Origin: Monosporascus cannonballus
Lineage: Eukaryota; Ascomycota; Sordariomycetes; Xylariales
Direction of reading: 5' to 3'
Assembly: GCA_004154925.1 (NCBI GenBank)
Contig: QJNS01000036.1
Location: 186,001-250,000, forward strand
DNA: 64,000 nt
The notes under the pieces were generated by a model that was not told the origin of the DNA, made no database searches, and was given only the letters and a program-made list of their open reading frames with translations. How positions within the stretch are numbered: position 1 is the stretch's first letter; each line of letters starts with the position of its first letter. Position numbers and translations under genes: made by a program. Of this stretch, positions 11,624-23,050 are shown one piece after another.

Positions 11624-14600
11624 CTAACTAAAAAAAACGTCCAACTATTAATAGACGATCGCAAATTCGATTTTGTTACGAGAAACTGTGTGAAATTAAA
11701 ACGAAGTTTATTTTTTAAGAAATTAAAATATAAGATAATTTAATTAAAATTTAAAAAGAAAATATTTTAACATTATTCGATATTATAAAAATTGTATACA
11801 AAAATTAATAGATTAATATTTTAATAACAGTTATTAACTTGTTTAATAATATTAAAACCTTTAACGTTAAATATTATCGATGTTTAATAGGTAGTTAGTA
11901 TTTTGTAGCTAAAAACACTTAATATCAATTCTATATTAAGACATATATTATTACGCCTATTATATCTTAGTTATAATAACATTTACTTAAATCATTTATT
12001 TATAATATAAAATAAGATAAAACAGTAATATATTTATCCATTTTACTATTATATAAGTTTTTTAAAAATATATTATAAAAATAACTACGATTTAATTATT
12101 AATAGAATTAATATTTTATTAAAATGTTTTCATTATTTCTTGTCATTAACTAATACGTATACAGTTTTTTAAAATTTATATGTAACAACAAGGCTTAATA
12201 TATTTAATATTTTCTTAATATTAGCTCGTAAGTATATATTAATTTATGCCTTTTATAACTTTAGAATTAAAAGCTTGTCAATATATTAATAAAAAATAAA
12301 AAAGTATTTTATTATAGTTTAGAAAAAGTAGTTTTTAAAACAGTTATATAACGCGTTTTATAATAATTATATATAGGTAAATTTATTGTTATTTAATTTA
12401 TTAAAGCTATTTATTAAACTACACGACTAAACGAGCCAAATTATTAAATAAGTTAATATTTTTAAACTTTTTATTTTTTTTAAGTTTTATTAAAAGTTTC
12501 GTAGCGATAATGATATAAAAGTTTTATAAAAAAAGTTAGAATAAACTTAGCTATTTAAGCTAGGAAACGAACCTCGAAACTTATTGTTAAAAAGTTATAT
12601 TTTATATATAGTGTTCTTAAATTTGTTTTTAAGGCTCGATATTACAAGAGGTACTCTCTAATCAATAATATCCTTATTTTATAAAATCAACTTGAACTAG
12701 AGAAAAATTAATTATTAATCGAATTTATATTCTAACTACGTGCGTATTTTTAACTAATTTTAATAGGTTCAAAATATAATCAATTTATTACTAGCTTAAT
12801 AGATCGTAAAATATATTAAAGTTAATTTAGGATTACCATTTATTGAACGATAACATTTTTTTAAAAAGAAATACGTTAAAATTAAAAGGTTAATTGTAAA
12901 AATCTGTTATATAAAAATCTAAAAAGGTTTCGCAAATAATTTAAACATATTTTAATTTTAATCACGAAATATAGTGTTATAAAAACACATTTACAATTTT
13001 AACGAAGTAAATTTTTAATAAAGCTTTTTATAATAATAAATATAATAATTACTACTGTTAAAAACAGTGAAAAATCTAAATAGGCTTTTTAGAAAAATAA
13101 AAAATAAGCAATAATTATATAAATTATTAATTTATAAGATTATGCTTTATTATTATTTAGCATTAAAAAGAAAAAATGATTTTAATTTTAGTATTTTAAA
13201 ATACTTATAAATTGAATAAAACTTCGATGTAAGTAATAATAATCAAGTAATAAACCATTTAAATTTAAAATAGATTAAATATTTTAATAAATATATTCGA
13301 ACGCGTATAAATAAATCGAAAGGTCCTTTTATTTTCGACTAGGACAAAAGTTATTATTCGATAAAATTCGAACTATTTTATACCAATAACTGCATTATTA
13401 TACTTTATATATTTATATATTTTTTGTTTTTTTAATTTAATTTTTTAAAAGATTTTAAAACGTATTTATATATTTTATATTTGTAAAGTCATAGAAAATA
13501 CTAGCTGCTTCATTACATAGTCAAAAGATCAGCTGTTTTAATCCTTAATGTATTAAAAGTTCTTATTCGCACTTAAATAGAAAATATTCCGAAGTCTTTT
13601 TTCTTATAATATTGAAAATTGATATAATATTACTATCTTTATATTATAGTAAAAGATTTTGCCACCGAATTTTACAATAAGTTCAAAATTATTATAATAT
13701 CTAATAATATAATATTAGAATTTATATAAATTGTATGTACTTTATTTAATTTTAATAATTGGTTTTTAATTTAAATTCTTTTAATTATATTTATATCAGC
13801 GGTGTTATTATATGCTTTTATTAATATAATTCTTTTCTATAGAGCTTTTAAAAAGATTTATAGAATTATAAAGTAAAAACGTTACTTGTATTTTTTTAAA
13901 AAAATTAGTAAGATAATTCGTTAATAAGAATTGTAAAATCTATTAGTATTTTTAACATAAAGTAGCTTACTATTTTTTATACGAAATAGCTTTTTTTTTC
14001 CAAAAAAACCGTTTAATTACGCAAAACGAACGATATTTTAAATAAGTATTAAAAAGTAAAAATAAACATTTTTACAAAAAAGAAATACTTCTTATATAAA
14101 AAGAGTAAACTTTTATATCTGAGAAAACACAGTACTAAAAAATACAAATAATACAAATTAAAGGTAATTGTTCTAACACAGTCCAAGCAAAAAATAAAAA
14201 TATAAGGTTTATAATAACTTCGAATATAATACGCGTATTTGAAAGACAATTATAAAAATTATTTTGTTAAACCGAATTCGATTAGTTTAAATTGACATAA
14301 TATATTACAGTTAATTAATTTGAATTTATTGTTACACAATGTCAAAAAACGACTGGTTTAATAATTTCGCTCGTTTGATTATATAATACGTTTAGCTATT
14401 TAATTTACTTAATTTAATTAGTCTATATATTACTTAGCTTTCTTCTGTTATTTTATTACTTAATATACGCTATTTTATTTAATATTATATTAATATAAAA
14501 TATATATATGTATAAGCTATATTTTTCTGATTTCGTTAAATATATAAAGAATTATTATATAATTTAATTTGTGCGATAAATATTATACTTAGTATTTTCG

Positions 14601-15430
14601 AATGCGATAATTCATTTATAGTTTTTATAATTAAAATAGATTATAACTTAGTTCTGTAAAGTCTTATTTTAAAGCCGATTAATACGTAGTTATTAATAAA
14701 TTTCGACCTTAATAAAGCTTATACTCATTAGCTTTACGGTTTATGTTAAATATAAGGAATATTAGTTGCGTTATTGTATTCAACTAATTGCGTGCACTTT
14801 CGCAACGCGTACAACTTTTATATAGCCTAGCAACGGTGTATATATATTCCGATCAGTGGGTAGCCTTTTCGTATTTAGTGTGCTAACGCATATCTAGCTA
14901 GCTAAGAGTTTGATAAGGTCGAAATATTAAGCTTTACATAGTAAATCTTAATAATAAATCTTAAGAGTAAATTTTATATACGTATAGAAGGCTTTACGAA
15001 TCTTTAATAATTTTACGGTTCGAAGTAAGAGATATTAGCTGACTAAAGAGCTAAAAATTTTAATTTCGATTGTTTTCGATATTTTTTAAATTATTACCAA
15101 TTATAACAGCATATTACGAAATTCGTAATATATAACGTCGATAATTTATAAAGGTAAAATTGTAATAGAAATAATCGTGTTTACGATATAATGTTAGAAA
15201 GGTTATCGAAAACCTCGAAATTATTAATATTATTATTAATTTAATAAGCAATGTTTTAAAAAACCAACTTTCGATTTCGAATACGATTTAATTTATAAAA
15301 ATACCCGTAATTCATATCTAAAAAACTTATAACAAATAATATAGAAATTATAAAAAAGCTGTTAGTAAAATTAAAAAGAAAAAAATAATACCGATCTTAA
15401 AAATTTCGAAGTTCAGATTTTAAAACGATT
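11624..15430. other. AT-rich RIP-like DNA, no gene recognised
   Basis: No open frame here has protein-like composition. The 66-codon minus-strand frame at 14049-14249 is a low-complexity F/Y/K product of base composition. The pattern of kept CpG and scarce CpA/TpG fits old RIP-mutated repeats, but I could not assign any domain. A patch at about 14760-14930 has somewhat higher GC. Confidence 0.5.
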
Positions 15431-15434
15431 GAAA

Positions 15435-15640
15435 CTAGACGTGTCACAGTCTCAAGTGGCACCTAGTAGATATATGGAGCAGAACAGGGCGGTCAGTGCT
15501 CGAGCTGACAACGTTCCACTTTTAGTGATGTAATAGATACGCTTTTGTTCTCGTGCCGTAACAAGACGATTACGAACGCTGATTTGCCTAGCTGTTTTAG
15601 ATGGCAAAGACTTTCCAATACTCGGATAAAAATCAACGTA
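15435..15640. repeat. GC-richer island inside the AT-rich block, LTR-like
   Basis: About 200 bp of near-normal composition lie between strongly AT-rich flanks. It contains both GACGTGTCACAG and, on the opposite strand, TGGAACGTTGTCAGCTCG, which resemble the ends of retroelement LTRs. No partner copy lies in the window, so the type is open. The minus-strand frame at 15452-15664 spans it and has no recognised domain. It may be a young or RIP-escaping insertion. Confidence 0.35.
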
Positions 15641-16029
15641 GATAATAACTAAAAAAAACGACAAATTTAATAAAGTTTAAAAATTAAGATAATAATTTTT
15701 AATTTTATTTTATTTTATTTATATAAATACGTTTTTAAATAAATTTCATTAATAAATTATAAGGTTTTAAATATCTTTTCCTTTATTATTATATATTTTA
15801 AAGCTTTTATTTTTTATTATAATGCTATCTTGATTTTTATTTATAACTGTTATATAATATCGAGAGTACAATTTTCTTTAACTAGCTTAAACCTTTGCTA
15901 GCTCGTTTTTATTTTTGATATACTTTTATATATTACGCTAAAACGCTAAAACGCTAAAACGAACTAATTAAATAACGTATTCTTGTAACGGAATAACGAG
16001 GCCTGAATTAAAGTTATGCAAAAACGCTT

Positions 16030-16700
16030 TTATTTAACATTTTTCTTAATAAAATAACATGTTTTCTATTTATATAGTTAATTTTAATCAAATAATTTTA
16101 ATATTTTATATATATGTTAAATATAAATTAATACGCGTATAAAACATTTTCTAATTTTTTAAATAATAATTAAAATTAATATAATTAAATTTTTGGGGGC
16201 AAAATTACTAATTATAACGCGTTTATAATTGCAATAAAGTAAATACCGCCTATATTATTTTTCTACAAATCGTCTAAAAATAATTTAATATAAGAAAACC
16301 CGCTTAATTATATTTTTGCCCGCACGAATTATTATTATTACCTCATAATTATACAAAGCATAAAGTAATTAAATCCGAAACGTTTTTAAAATTATAATGT
16401 AATAAATTTAACTTCGTTAAATATAATATTTGATATATATGTTAAATATAAGTTTATATATATATAACTTTTTTCGATTATTTTTTAAAAAAATAAAATT
16501 AATATAATTAAATTTAAACTTAGAAAATAGGTGATTAAAACGCTTTTAAAATTATAATAGTAAAATTATCGTTTATATTATTATGTACCGAGCTTTTTTA
16601 ATATATTTTATTTGAAAAAGCCCGTTTAATAATTTTTTAGCCCTACCGGCTGTTATTTTCCCGTTATAAATATAAAAAGATTAAAGTTAACCAAATTCGA
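16030..16700. repeat. Degenerate tandem duplication of about 325 bp
   Basis: Two consecutive stretches, about 16030-16378 and 16379-16700, share ordered landmarks: ATATATGTTAAATATAA (16112 and 16434), AAAATTAATATAATTAAATTT (about 16171 and 16494), an ACGCGTTTATAATT/ACGCTTTTAAAATT block (about 16218 and 16540), and the CCGCTTAAT/CCCGTTTAAT block. A third partial landmark follows at 16700. No coding potential is visible. Confidence 0.5.
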
Positions 16701-16850
16701 AACGCTTTTATAGTTATAACGTAACAACCATAACTCGTATAAGCAAAAACATAATTACATAAGTTTTTCCTATATCAAATTATCTTTCGAAGGCTTATAA
16801 CTAAATATTATATATAATAATTACGTTATTATAACTATAAAGGCGTTTTA
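16700..16850. repeat. Short inverted repeat pair, arms about 25 bp
   Basis: The left arm AACGCTTTTATAGTTATAAC (16701-16720, continuing GTAAC) faces the right arm ATAACTATAAAGGCGTTTT (16831-16849), which reads AAAACGCCTTTATAGTTAT in reverse complement. About 110 bp lie between them. It could be a MITE-like or hairpin-forming relic. Confidence 0.4.
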
Positions 16851-17726
16851 ATTAAAAATATTATTTATTAAAACTTTTGCTTTTTTAATATTTTAATTAA
16901 ATTAATCCCGATTTAAAAATTTTATATATCGTTAAAAAACTCTTTTTAAAACTTTATAAAAATGTAATTTTTCTTATTTTTTTAATTATTTTTTTAGTAT
17001 TGTTTTATATATAAGTTTTAAAGAAATTATAAAACTTTATATAAAACAGTATTAATTAAGGTCAAAAAATCATAATTTGTTATCAGATCTTAGTTTGGAA
17101 GTTTTGTTATTTTTATAAATCTTTTGTAAATTAAGTTAGCGTGGTACTAAAAGTTACTTAGCCACAGCTGCGCCGCAGGCGCAGCCACAACCTCCCTAAT
17201 AGAGCCTGATTTTAATGAGGCAAGACTTTTTGATTTTCTACAATCGTTGCACATAGTTGCATCAGAATCAGTTGCTCTGAAGTAGCGTGGGGGTTGTGTC
17301 AATTATTTGTGCACGACCTGCCTATTAAGGTAGCATTATCGGTGAGGACGCGGCTGATGCAGCGGCGGCCCATTCATTAGAGGACCCTGAGAATAACGCA
17401 CATCGATCAGCCATCCTTCGAACACATGCCAGCAGAGAGGATCAACCAATCATACCCCCCACCCCCACACCCCCAAACATCAGATCGGTGCAAATCCGTC
17501 TCGGAGCAATTCTTGTGGTCACCAGGCGGTGAATACGGCCGCATCTCAGATTGATACCGGCCTGCTTGGGCCGATGATTGTGGTGGTGCCAAGGCTTGCC
17601 TACTAAGATATTCATTGGGCAACTGGGAGGTCCTTATCCTCTCCACGGTTAGACGCCAGTGTCTATCGGCTGCTCTCTTGAAAGTGATACCGCGATTATC
17701 CGTCGGTGTTCAAGCTCCAGCTGAAC

Positions 17727-19039
17727 ATGGTGTTTGAGCTTCACGTCTGGGGTCCCGCCTTCGGCCTCTCATCCATCGACCCCGAGTGTCTAGCCGCGAT
17801 TGCATACTTCGCTTACGTATTACCACGTGAGGATTGGACCTTGGCCGCCAGCAATGATGTCTCCATCTGCCCAGATCGTATGTGTCACCCCCTCCCTTTG
17901 ATATCACTAATTCCCACTTTACTGACGCCTTCGGCTGATCATCCATTGTAGATATACTTCCAGCACTTAATCACGGAGGTATATGGACATCTGGGTACGC
18001 CAACATTGTGTCGTATCTAGCGAAACATCATGCGTCACGCTCACTTGATGACGATCTCACGGCGCCCCAGAGGGCGGACTCCCTAGCCTGTGCCTCCTTC
18101 CTCGTCACGCGGGGATCCGCACTCTTAGCCATGGCCCTCTACGTTTCACCAGCGGCATGGTCTAAGCTTACTCGACCCGCGTACTCCTCCATCCTCCCCT
18201 TCCCGCTGACCTGGACCATCCCGCCGGCGATCCGCGCGGCCGCCATCGAGAAGGTCGAGCATCTTGGCCTAGGTCATCTGGCCGCCGAGGTAGATAGCGC
18301 GGATCCGTCCACGAGCCCCCCAACGGTAACCACGACGTCGACGGGTTTCATTCGCTTGCCGGCTCGTCTGGGACCCTGCAGCACCCTGCAGCCCGAGCAG
18401 GCGTCCGCCATCCGCTTACAGAGCATCGCTGGGGACTTCTTTTCCGTCCTGGATGAGCTCCGGGGGGAGAAAAGATTCCTCCTCCGAGAAGGGAAGCCAT
18501 CCTCGCTCGACTTCCTGGCCTACGGCTATCTGAAGCTCATGCAAGTCCAGACGCCGCACCCCTTTCTGGACTCCGCCATGAAGAAGCCCCACGGTCGCCT
18601 TGTGGGATTCGTGGACGAAGTACACTCTTCTCTGTCGTCTACGTCGGGTGATGGTGCCGGCGGTGTCGAAGACCCGCCGTGGCAGGCACCCGTCCCTGCC
18701 GGCGCGGTCGGGATGCTGGGGAGATTTGCTGACGGCGTTGCGGGGAGCATCCCCTCCGTAGGAGATAGCTGGAAGAGATGGAGGAGAGGCGGCGTGCGGA
18801 ATGGCGCCGACGGCAAGGTGAAAGACCCTAAGCAGTTGGCCCTCACGGTCGGAGGGGCCTTACTTGGTCTCGCGGCTCTGGGCGGCGGGCTGCTCTTCAG
18901 GTCGCTGTCACCCTTTGGGGCGAATACGCACCGCTTCGAACCAGAAAAGGAAGACCAGACCGGTTTGCTGCGGTTCGGTGAGGTGGGGGCAATGCTGCAG
19001 GCGTTGCCCGCGTTCCCTCCTTCGAGCGATACGCTCTAG
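17727..19039 (+). CDS. SAM37: Metaxin/Sam37-like subunit of the mitochondrial outer-membrane sorting complex
   Basis: There are two exons, 17727-17877 and 17952-19039, with a 74-bp GTATGT...TAG intron. The join is in frame and gives 412 residues. The N-terminus MVFELHVWGPAFGL followed by SIDPECLAAIAYF is typical of fungal Sam37/metaxin proteins. The middle has the GST-C-like metaxin region (about residues 165-235, with FLLREGKPSSLDFLAYGYLKL). A hydrophobic Gly/Ala/Leu stretch near residues 350-370 (LALTVGGALLGLAALGGGLL) could be a C-terminal membrane anchor. Family members work in the SAM/TOB complex, which inserts beta-barrel proteins into the outer membrane. It is the first gene after the AT-rich block. 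ATG 17727 was chosen because the frame above it lacks the family start; the next possibility upstream is a TTG-type start. Confidence is high for family, less for the exact start. Confidence 0.85.
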
Positions 19040-19640
19040 CGTACGGGTATTGTCGATCACTGTTGACGTGCAATCCAACGCTACTTCGGCGCCGGCGTGA
19101 AGCACGTCTTCGAGTTGGAAAAGTGCCTTTATTCGCTATGACCAGACTTTAGCGACGTACTCGGACCTTCCAATGGAATGAAAGAAGCTCTTAAAAACGA
19201 ATATCATCGCATTTATTATACCACAGACAGCCCAGAAAGTGCAACGAGTGGTTATATAGAGATACCAGCTGGTTAAGGTGACGTTATATCAGAGGAGGAG
19301 CTGCCACAGCACTTGAAACTGCCAATATCGCCTGTGCTACTAGATGTGAGAGCTCACAGACTCGTACCGGCTCAAGCTCCACGGTGCCTTGATATTCGCT
19401 CATGTACATCGCTTGGCGGCTAACGTGACTATCCGGACCATGTACCAGAAAAAATATCAAGACGGACTTACCCCGAAAGCCTATGAACGTCGACGAGAGC
19501 CCCGTATGCCGGTCGACTCTGGCTTCAAAAGAATTGACCGAGGCAGCAAGGCAGCAAATCTTCGGATTCTGCGGTTCGGATTGAGCGAAGACCATCAAGC
19601 CCGTTCCTCTCCCACATGGGAAACCCCCTATGTCGAGTCC
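19040..19640. other. Gene-free stretch downstream of the Sam37-like gene
   Basis: Overlapping short frames on both strands have no recognisable domain. The 128-codon minus-strand frame at 19284-19670 has no family resemblance I can see and may be chance. Confidence 0.4.
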
Positions 19641-20680
19641 CTCTAGCAGCAATACAAAAGATCTAAGCAATTTACTTTCACTCGTCCCAGAATTTGCCTC
19701 GCCTTTATGTCTAGTCGGTCCCTTAAACGCTCGCGAGTCAGACCGGTTGGAGCAAGGTCTGGCGGTGTCTTCCCATTCTGAGCCTGCTCCCGGGAGACTG
19801 GGTGGCTTGATGGTGTATCGTTATGTAGCAGGTCGTCCTTTTCATCCTCCATTATGTTCCCTGTTTCGCAATGCTGTATGACTTCAAGCAACGTACGACG
19901 GATCATGTACCAGAACATTTTGGAAAGGCATTTCCTGTCGTTGGATGAAATGCCCGGTAGTGTATACTCGAATTGCATGGCATTGTCCTTAATCTGGGCC
20001 GCAACGTAACGACGGAATACGGACCCTACCAGGGCGGCGGTCTAACGTTAGTAAGGAGTAATTGCCCAGGTTGCCCCGATGGGCGCATCGATAAATCCCC
20101 CGGTCCTGCCTTAGCAGGGTAACCGGGGGACGAACTTCTCGTCGGGTTCATCAATATGGCAGTGGGACGGCCGCTTGATGCGCTTCGCAACGATACGCAC
20201 CTGATGGGTCGTGCTCAGATATTCGTCGCGCCACCAGTCACTATCCACTGGTATCCCTTTGTTGATCTTGAGGATCCGGACTGCGAGGCCGCGGCAGCTT
20301 GTAGGCAAGGTGATTGGATTTTGACCCATCTGGGGACTTTCTGTGCCATAGCGTGGTGGGGAGCGTGTAGTTCTCACTTTTGAACTTCAACTCCTTCCGT
20401 CGGTTGGTGGCATTGGCATGCGATTCCCCTACGCGACTCAGAACCGATGTCAGGACCCGCTCGGTAAACACTGCCAAATTATACAGTTTCTTGGTGTCGC
20501 GATCCGCCTTGTTGTGGTTTGTCACCTACTTTGTTATCTCGTCTACGATGTGCGGGACGAATATGGCGCGGAGTTTCGACAGATACTCCTCAGCAGATGG
20601 TGCCTGCCACGGCTTCTGTTGGATGTTTCCCAGCAAGACGTTTGCTCGAGCCGACATAGCTACGCTCCGGCTGTGCCACG
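19640..20680 (-). pseudogene. Broken minus-strand gene of unknown family
   Basis: Several neighbouring minus-strand frames read like successive pieces of one protein, but they are separated by stops and frame changes. Near 20600 a block contains AEEYLSKLRAIFVPHIVDEI; a TAG follows at about 20528, then a piece with DTKKLYNLAVFTERVLTSVL. A shift near 20340 leads to a piece with IPVDSDWWRDEYL and VRIVAKRIKRP. A further piece (about 20060-19650) contains FEYTLPGISSNDRKCLSKMF. The blocks have normal amino-acid composition and keep the same order, which is more than chance frames usually show. I do not recognise the family. The TAG could derive from CAG by one C-to-T change. It could instead be a gene with introns I failed to place. 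Confidence 0.35.
20097..20129. other. GC-rich interrupted hairpin
   Basis: The outer arms CCCCCGGT (20097-20104) and ACCGGGGG (20122-20129) are perfect complements. Inside, CCTGC (20105-20109) pairs with GCAGG (20114-20118) around a 4-base loop. It lies within the broken minus-strand gene, so it may have no function. Confidence 0.6.
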
Positions 20681-21501
20681 GCGCGTCCTTGGGCAAATCC
20701 TGCTTCAGCAGCTTGACGGAGCGGAGATGGAAGGCTGGATCGTTTCAAGGTGAAGAAAGGGCTCTCTACCCAGCATGGGACTGTCGGACTATTCATCTTG
20801 GGTCTGAGAGTGCCGCTGGACGCTCCCGAGGTGGCATTATCGATGGGTTTTGCGGCCAGGCTGAATACGGCTTCCTTATTTTGGACCCCCGGTTCTTCAT
20901 CAAGCGCACTAGGTATTTGTAAGGGAGTCTTACAGGCGCAGGGGCAAGATGAGATGGAAGCCAAGGGAGGCATCATGCAATAGCCAGTCCCTGTGGACAT
21001 CGGACCGTCCCGATGTATTAGGGACGTGTTTGCCTACGAAGGACCAATCGTGAGGCTTGATAAATGCTCAATCTGACTCTTCACCTTGATGGGCTGCATG
21101 TGCTAAAGTTCCGCCTTGCCCTTAGAGCTGCATCTTGTGTTACTCAGGCCGCCTCGCAACTTAGACTTCGGTGAGCTCCTTCTCGATAGATGGCGTGATG
21201 CCGAAAGCCGATGGGGTTGATTAGTCCATTGCATCATCTGGAGAGCATGAGAACATAGTTCTCGATTAGGTTTCGGCATGCCTGCCTACTTCATGTGTTC
21301 AGTTTATTCTGGAAACAGCATACTCCTAGTGATTTTGGTCTGCAACCCTATTGGGAGACGGGTCACCATAGCATTTGAGCACGCACATGTGTAGGCAGCA
21401 TCCGCATCGCGCTTCCCAATCGAATTCGTCCGCGTCTCTGCGAGTAGAAGTCCCCGTCTCTCTCCCACTCCGTTCCTCTATATCCCTCTCTCCCTCTCTC
21501 G

Positions 21502-22296
21502 CTAGTTCCCCCCCCCCCCCGTGCGCATGAAGAGGTTCGGCGGCTTATCGCGCGCCTCAAACTCCTCGTCGACCTCGTAGACGATCTCCTCCTGGCCGCG
21601 GAACCCCAGGCCGGCGTAGGCCAGCCGTCCCATGGCCGACGCCTCGGTGGTGCACTCGGGCGCGCCGCGCCGCTCCCGCGCCTCATCGAGGCCCCACCGC
21701 ACGAGCCGCGACGCGATGCCGCGCCGCTGGAACCCCGGGTCCACGGCGCACATATCCAGCACGAAGATGGCCGGCGGCTCTTCCCCGGAGGCGGCCTTCT
21801 CCCTCGCCACCGCCACGCGCCGCCTCATCAGCGACCGGAAGCACTGGGCCACGAACCGCTGCTCGCGCTCGTCGCCCGGGTGCAGCGCCTCGAGGTCCAC
21901 GCCGGCGCGCCGCAGGTCGTCCGTCGGCGGGTCGCCGCGGCCCTCGACGAACGACACCTGCGCCCAGATGGCGAGGCCCGCGATGGCGCGCCGCCCCGGC
22001 TGCCGCGGGTCCGGCACCGACGCCTTCAGGAACACCGTGTTCGGCTTCCCGTCGCGGTCGCGCGTCGTCGCGCGCCAGCGGTCCACCATGCGCGCCGCGC
22101 AGCGCGCCCGCCCCCCGCCCCCCGACACGTCGTCCCACCCGGGGTTCATCGACGTCCAGACCGCGTCCCGCGCCTGTCGGCCGAACGCCTCGGCCACGGC
22201 GTTGAAGCCCTCCACGATGTCCTCGGCGCGGTCGATGACCTCGATGCGCACGTCGTCGCCTTTGTTGGCGTCGGATGCCGGCGCTCGGTCTGACAT
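21502..22296 (-). CDS. GNAT-family N-acetyltransferase
   Basis: A single exon of 264 codons starts at ATG 22296 (MSDRAPAS). The C-terminal half has the GNAT fold signature: strand 4 FVLDMCAVDP, then the acetyl-CoA-binding loop with QRRGIAS (about residues 187-193, pattern Q/R-x-x-G-x-A), helix RLVRWGLDEA, and the closing segment ASAMGRLAYAGLGFRG that is common in fungal GNAT proteins. The acceptor substrate cannot be read from sequence; fungal members of this type often act on small molecules. The last residues, TGGGGN, are encoded by a run of 13 identical bases at 21508-21520, so the true C-terminus depends on that homopolymer being called correctly. GC content is clearly higher than in the neighbours. 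The plus-strand open frames across it are shadows. Confidence 0.85.
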   Translation of the reverse strand: MSDRAPASDANKGDDVRIEVIDRAEDIVEGFNAVAEAFGRQARDAVWTSMNPGWDDVSGGGGRARCAARMVDRWRATTRDRDGKPNTVFLKASVPDPRQPGRRAIAGLAIWAQVSFVEGRGDPPTDDLRRAGVDLEALHPGDEREQRFVAQCFRSLMRRRVAVAREKAASGEEPPAIFVLDMCAVDPGFQRRGIASRLVRWGLDEARERRGAPECTTEASAMGRLAYAGLGFRGQEEIVYEVDEEFEARDKPPNLFMRTGGGGN

Positions 22297-23050
22297 GGTG
22301 ATGATGATGGTGGTGATCTTAGTTGAAATTACCGGGTACTTGGCTAAGGAAAGAGATGACGCCGTAGGGAGCTACTTATGCATAGACTACGCAAGTGGAT
22401 GCTTCCCCCGCGGTCGGCGACACTGTATGCGGGCCAAGCCTACTACGGCTGATTAGTTGAGGTTGCGGATGTCATAATTTACATAAGAGCTCCCTCTAGG
22501 ATAATACTTTTGGTCGCAAATTTTTCCTAAGCAATAATTCGTGTACGAGGTTGCTTTGTGATTCTCTTCACGAGGCTTGAGGCGTGGTGCCAAAGGTTCT
22601 TTCCTCCCAGCGCGGAGTCGTAATTGACCCATCGAGTTAGGGGTTGTTGCCCACCTGCTAGATTTCTAGCTAGCATCATGTATCCCATGCACCATGACGG
22701 TGTAATAGATGGAGAGCCGTGAGAAAGTAGGCGGCATCCACGGGCCCCCGTGATTATGCTCACCCTTTACATTCACGGCCAGAAGAGGCGGGATGTCCTC
22801 CCAGATTCCGAACAGGTTTTGGAATTGTGTGCAATCTTGATCTCGACGCGCGACTTGCTCAAGCAGCGTCCCGTAAAGCCCATCATCGTCGCCGAGCCGT
22901 CGTAAATCATTATCATGTCCGAAATCAAAGCTACGCTGCGATAAGAGAAGAGGTCCCTCTCGGATGATCTCACAGATGTCCTTTCGCAGGCACGTCATCT
23001 CCCTCTCGAGCACTCTCCCCTCCCTTCGTCTCCGCGTCTCCATTCCCCTC
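22297..23050. other. Stretch between GNAT and ISG12-like genes, no supported gene
   Basis: A minus-strand frame of 125 codons (22666-23043) lies directly downstream of the ISG12-like stop. It has mixed composition (EREMTCLRKDICEIIREG at its start region) but no family I recognise. It could be a gene relic or chance. Confidence 0.35.

Noticed and set aside
20380..20922. 180-codon plus-strand open frame
   Set aside because: No domain, and the opposite strand carries the coherent pieces of a broken gene.
21632..22456. 274-codon plus-strand open frame opposite the GNAT gene
   Set aside because: The product is Arg/Ser/Pro-rich low complexity, a typical antisense shadow of GC-rich coding DNA; the minus strand has a clear GNAT motif set.
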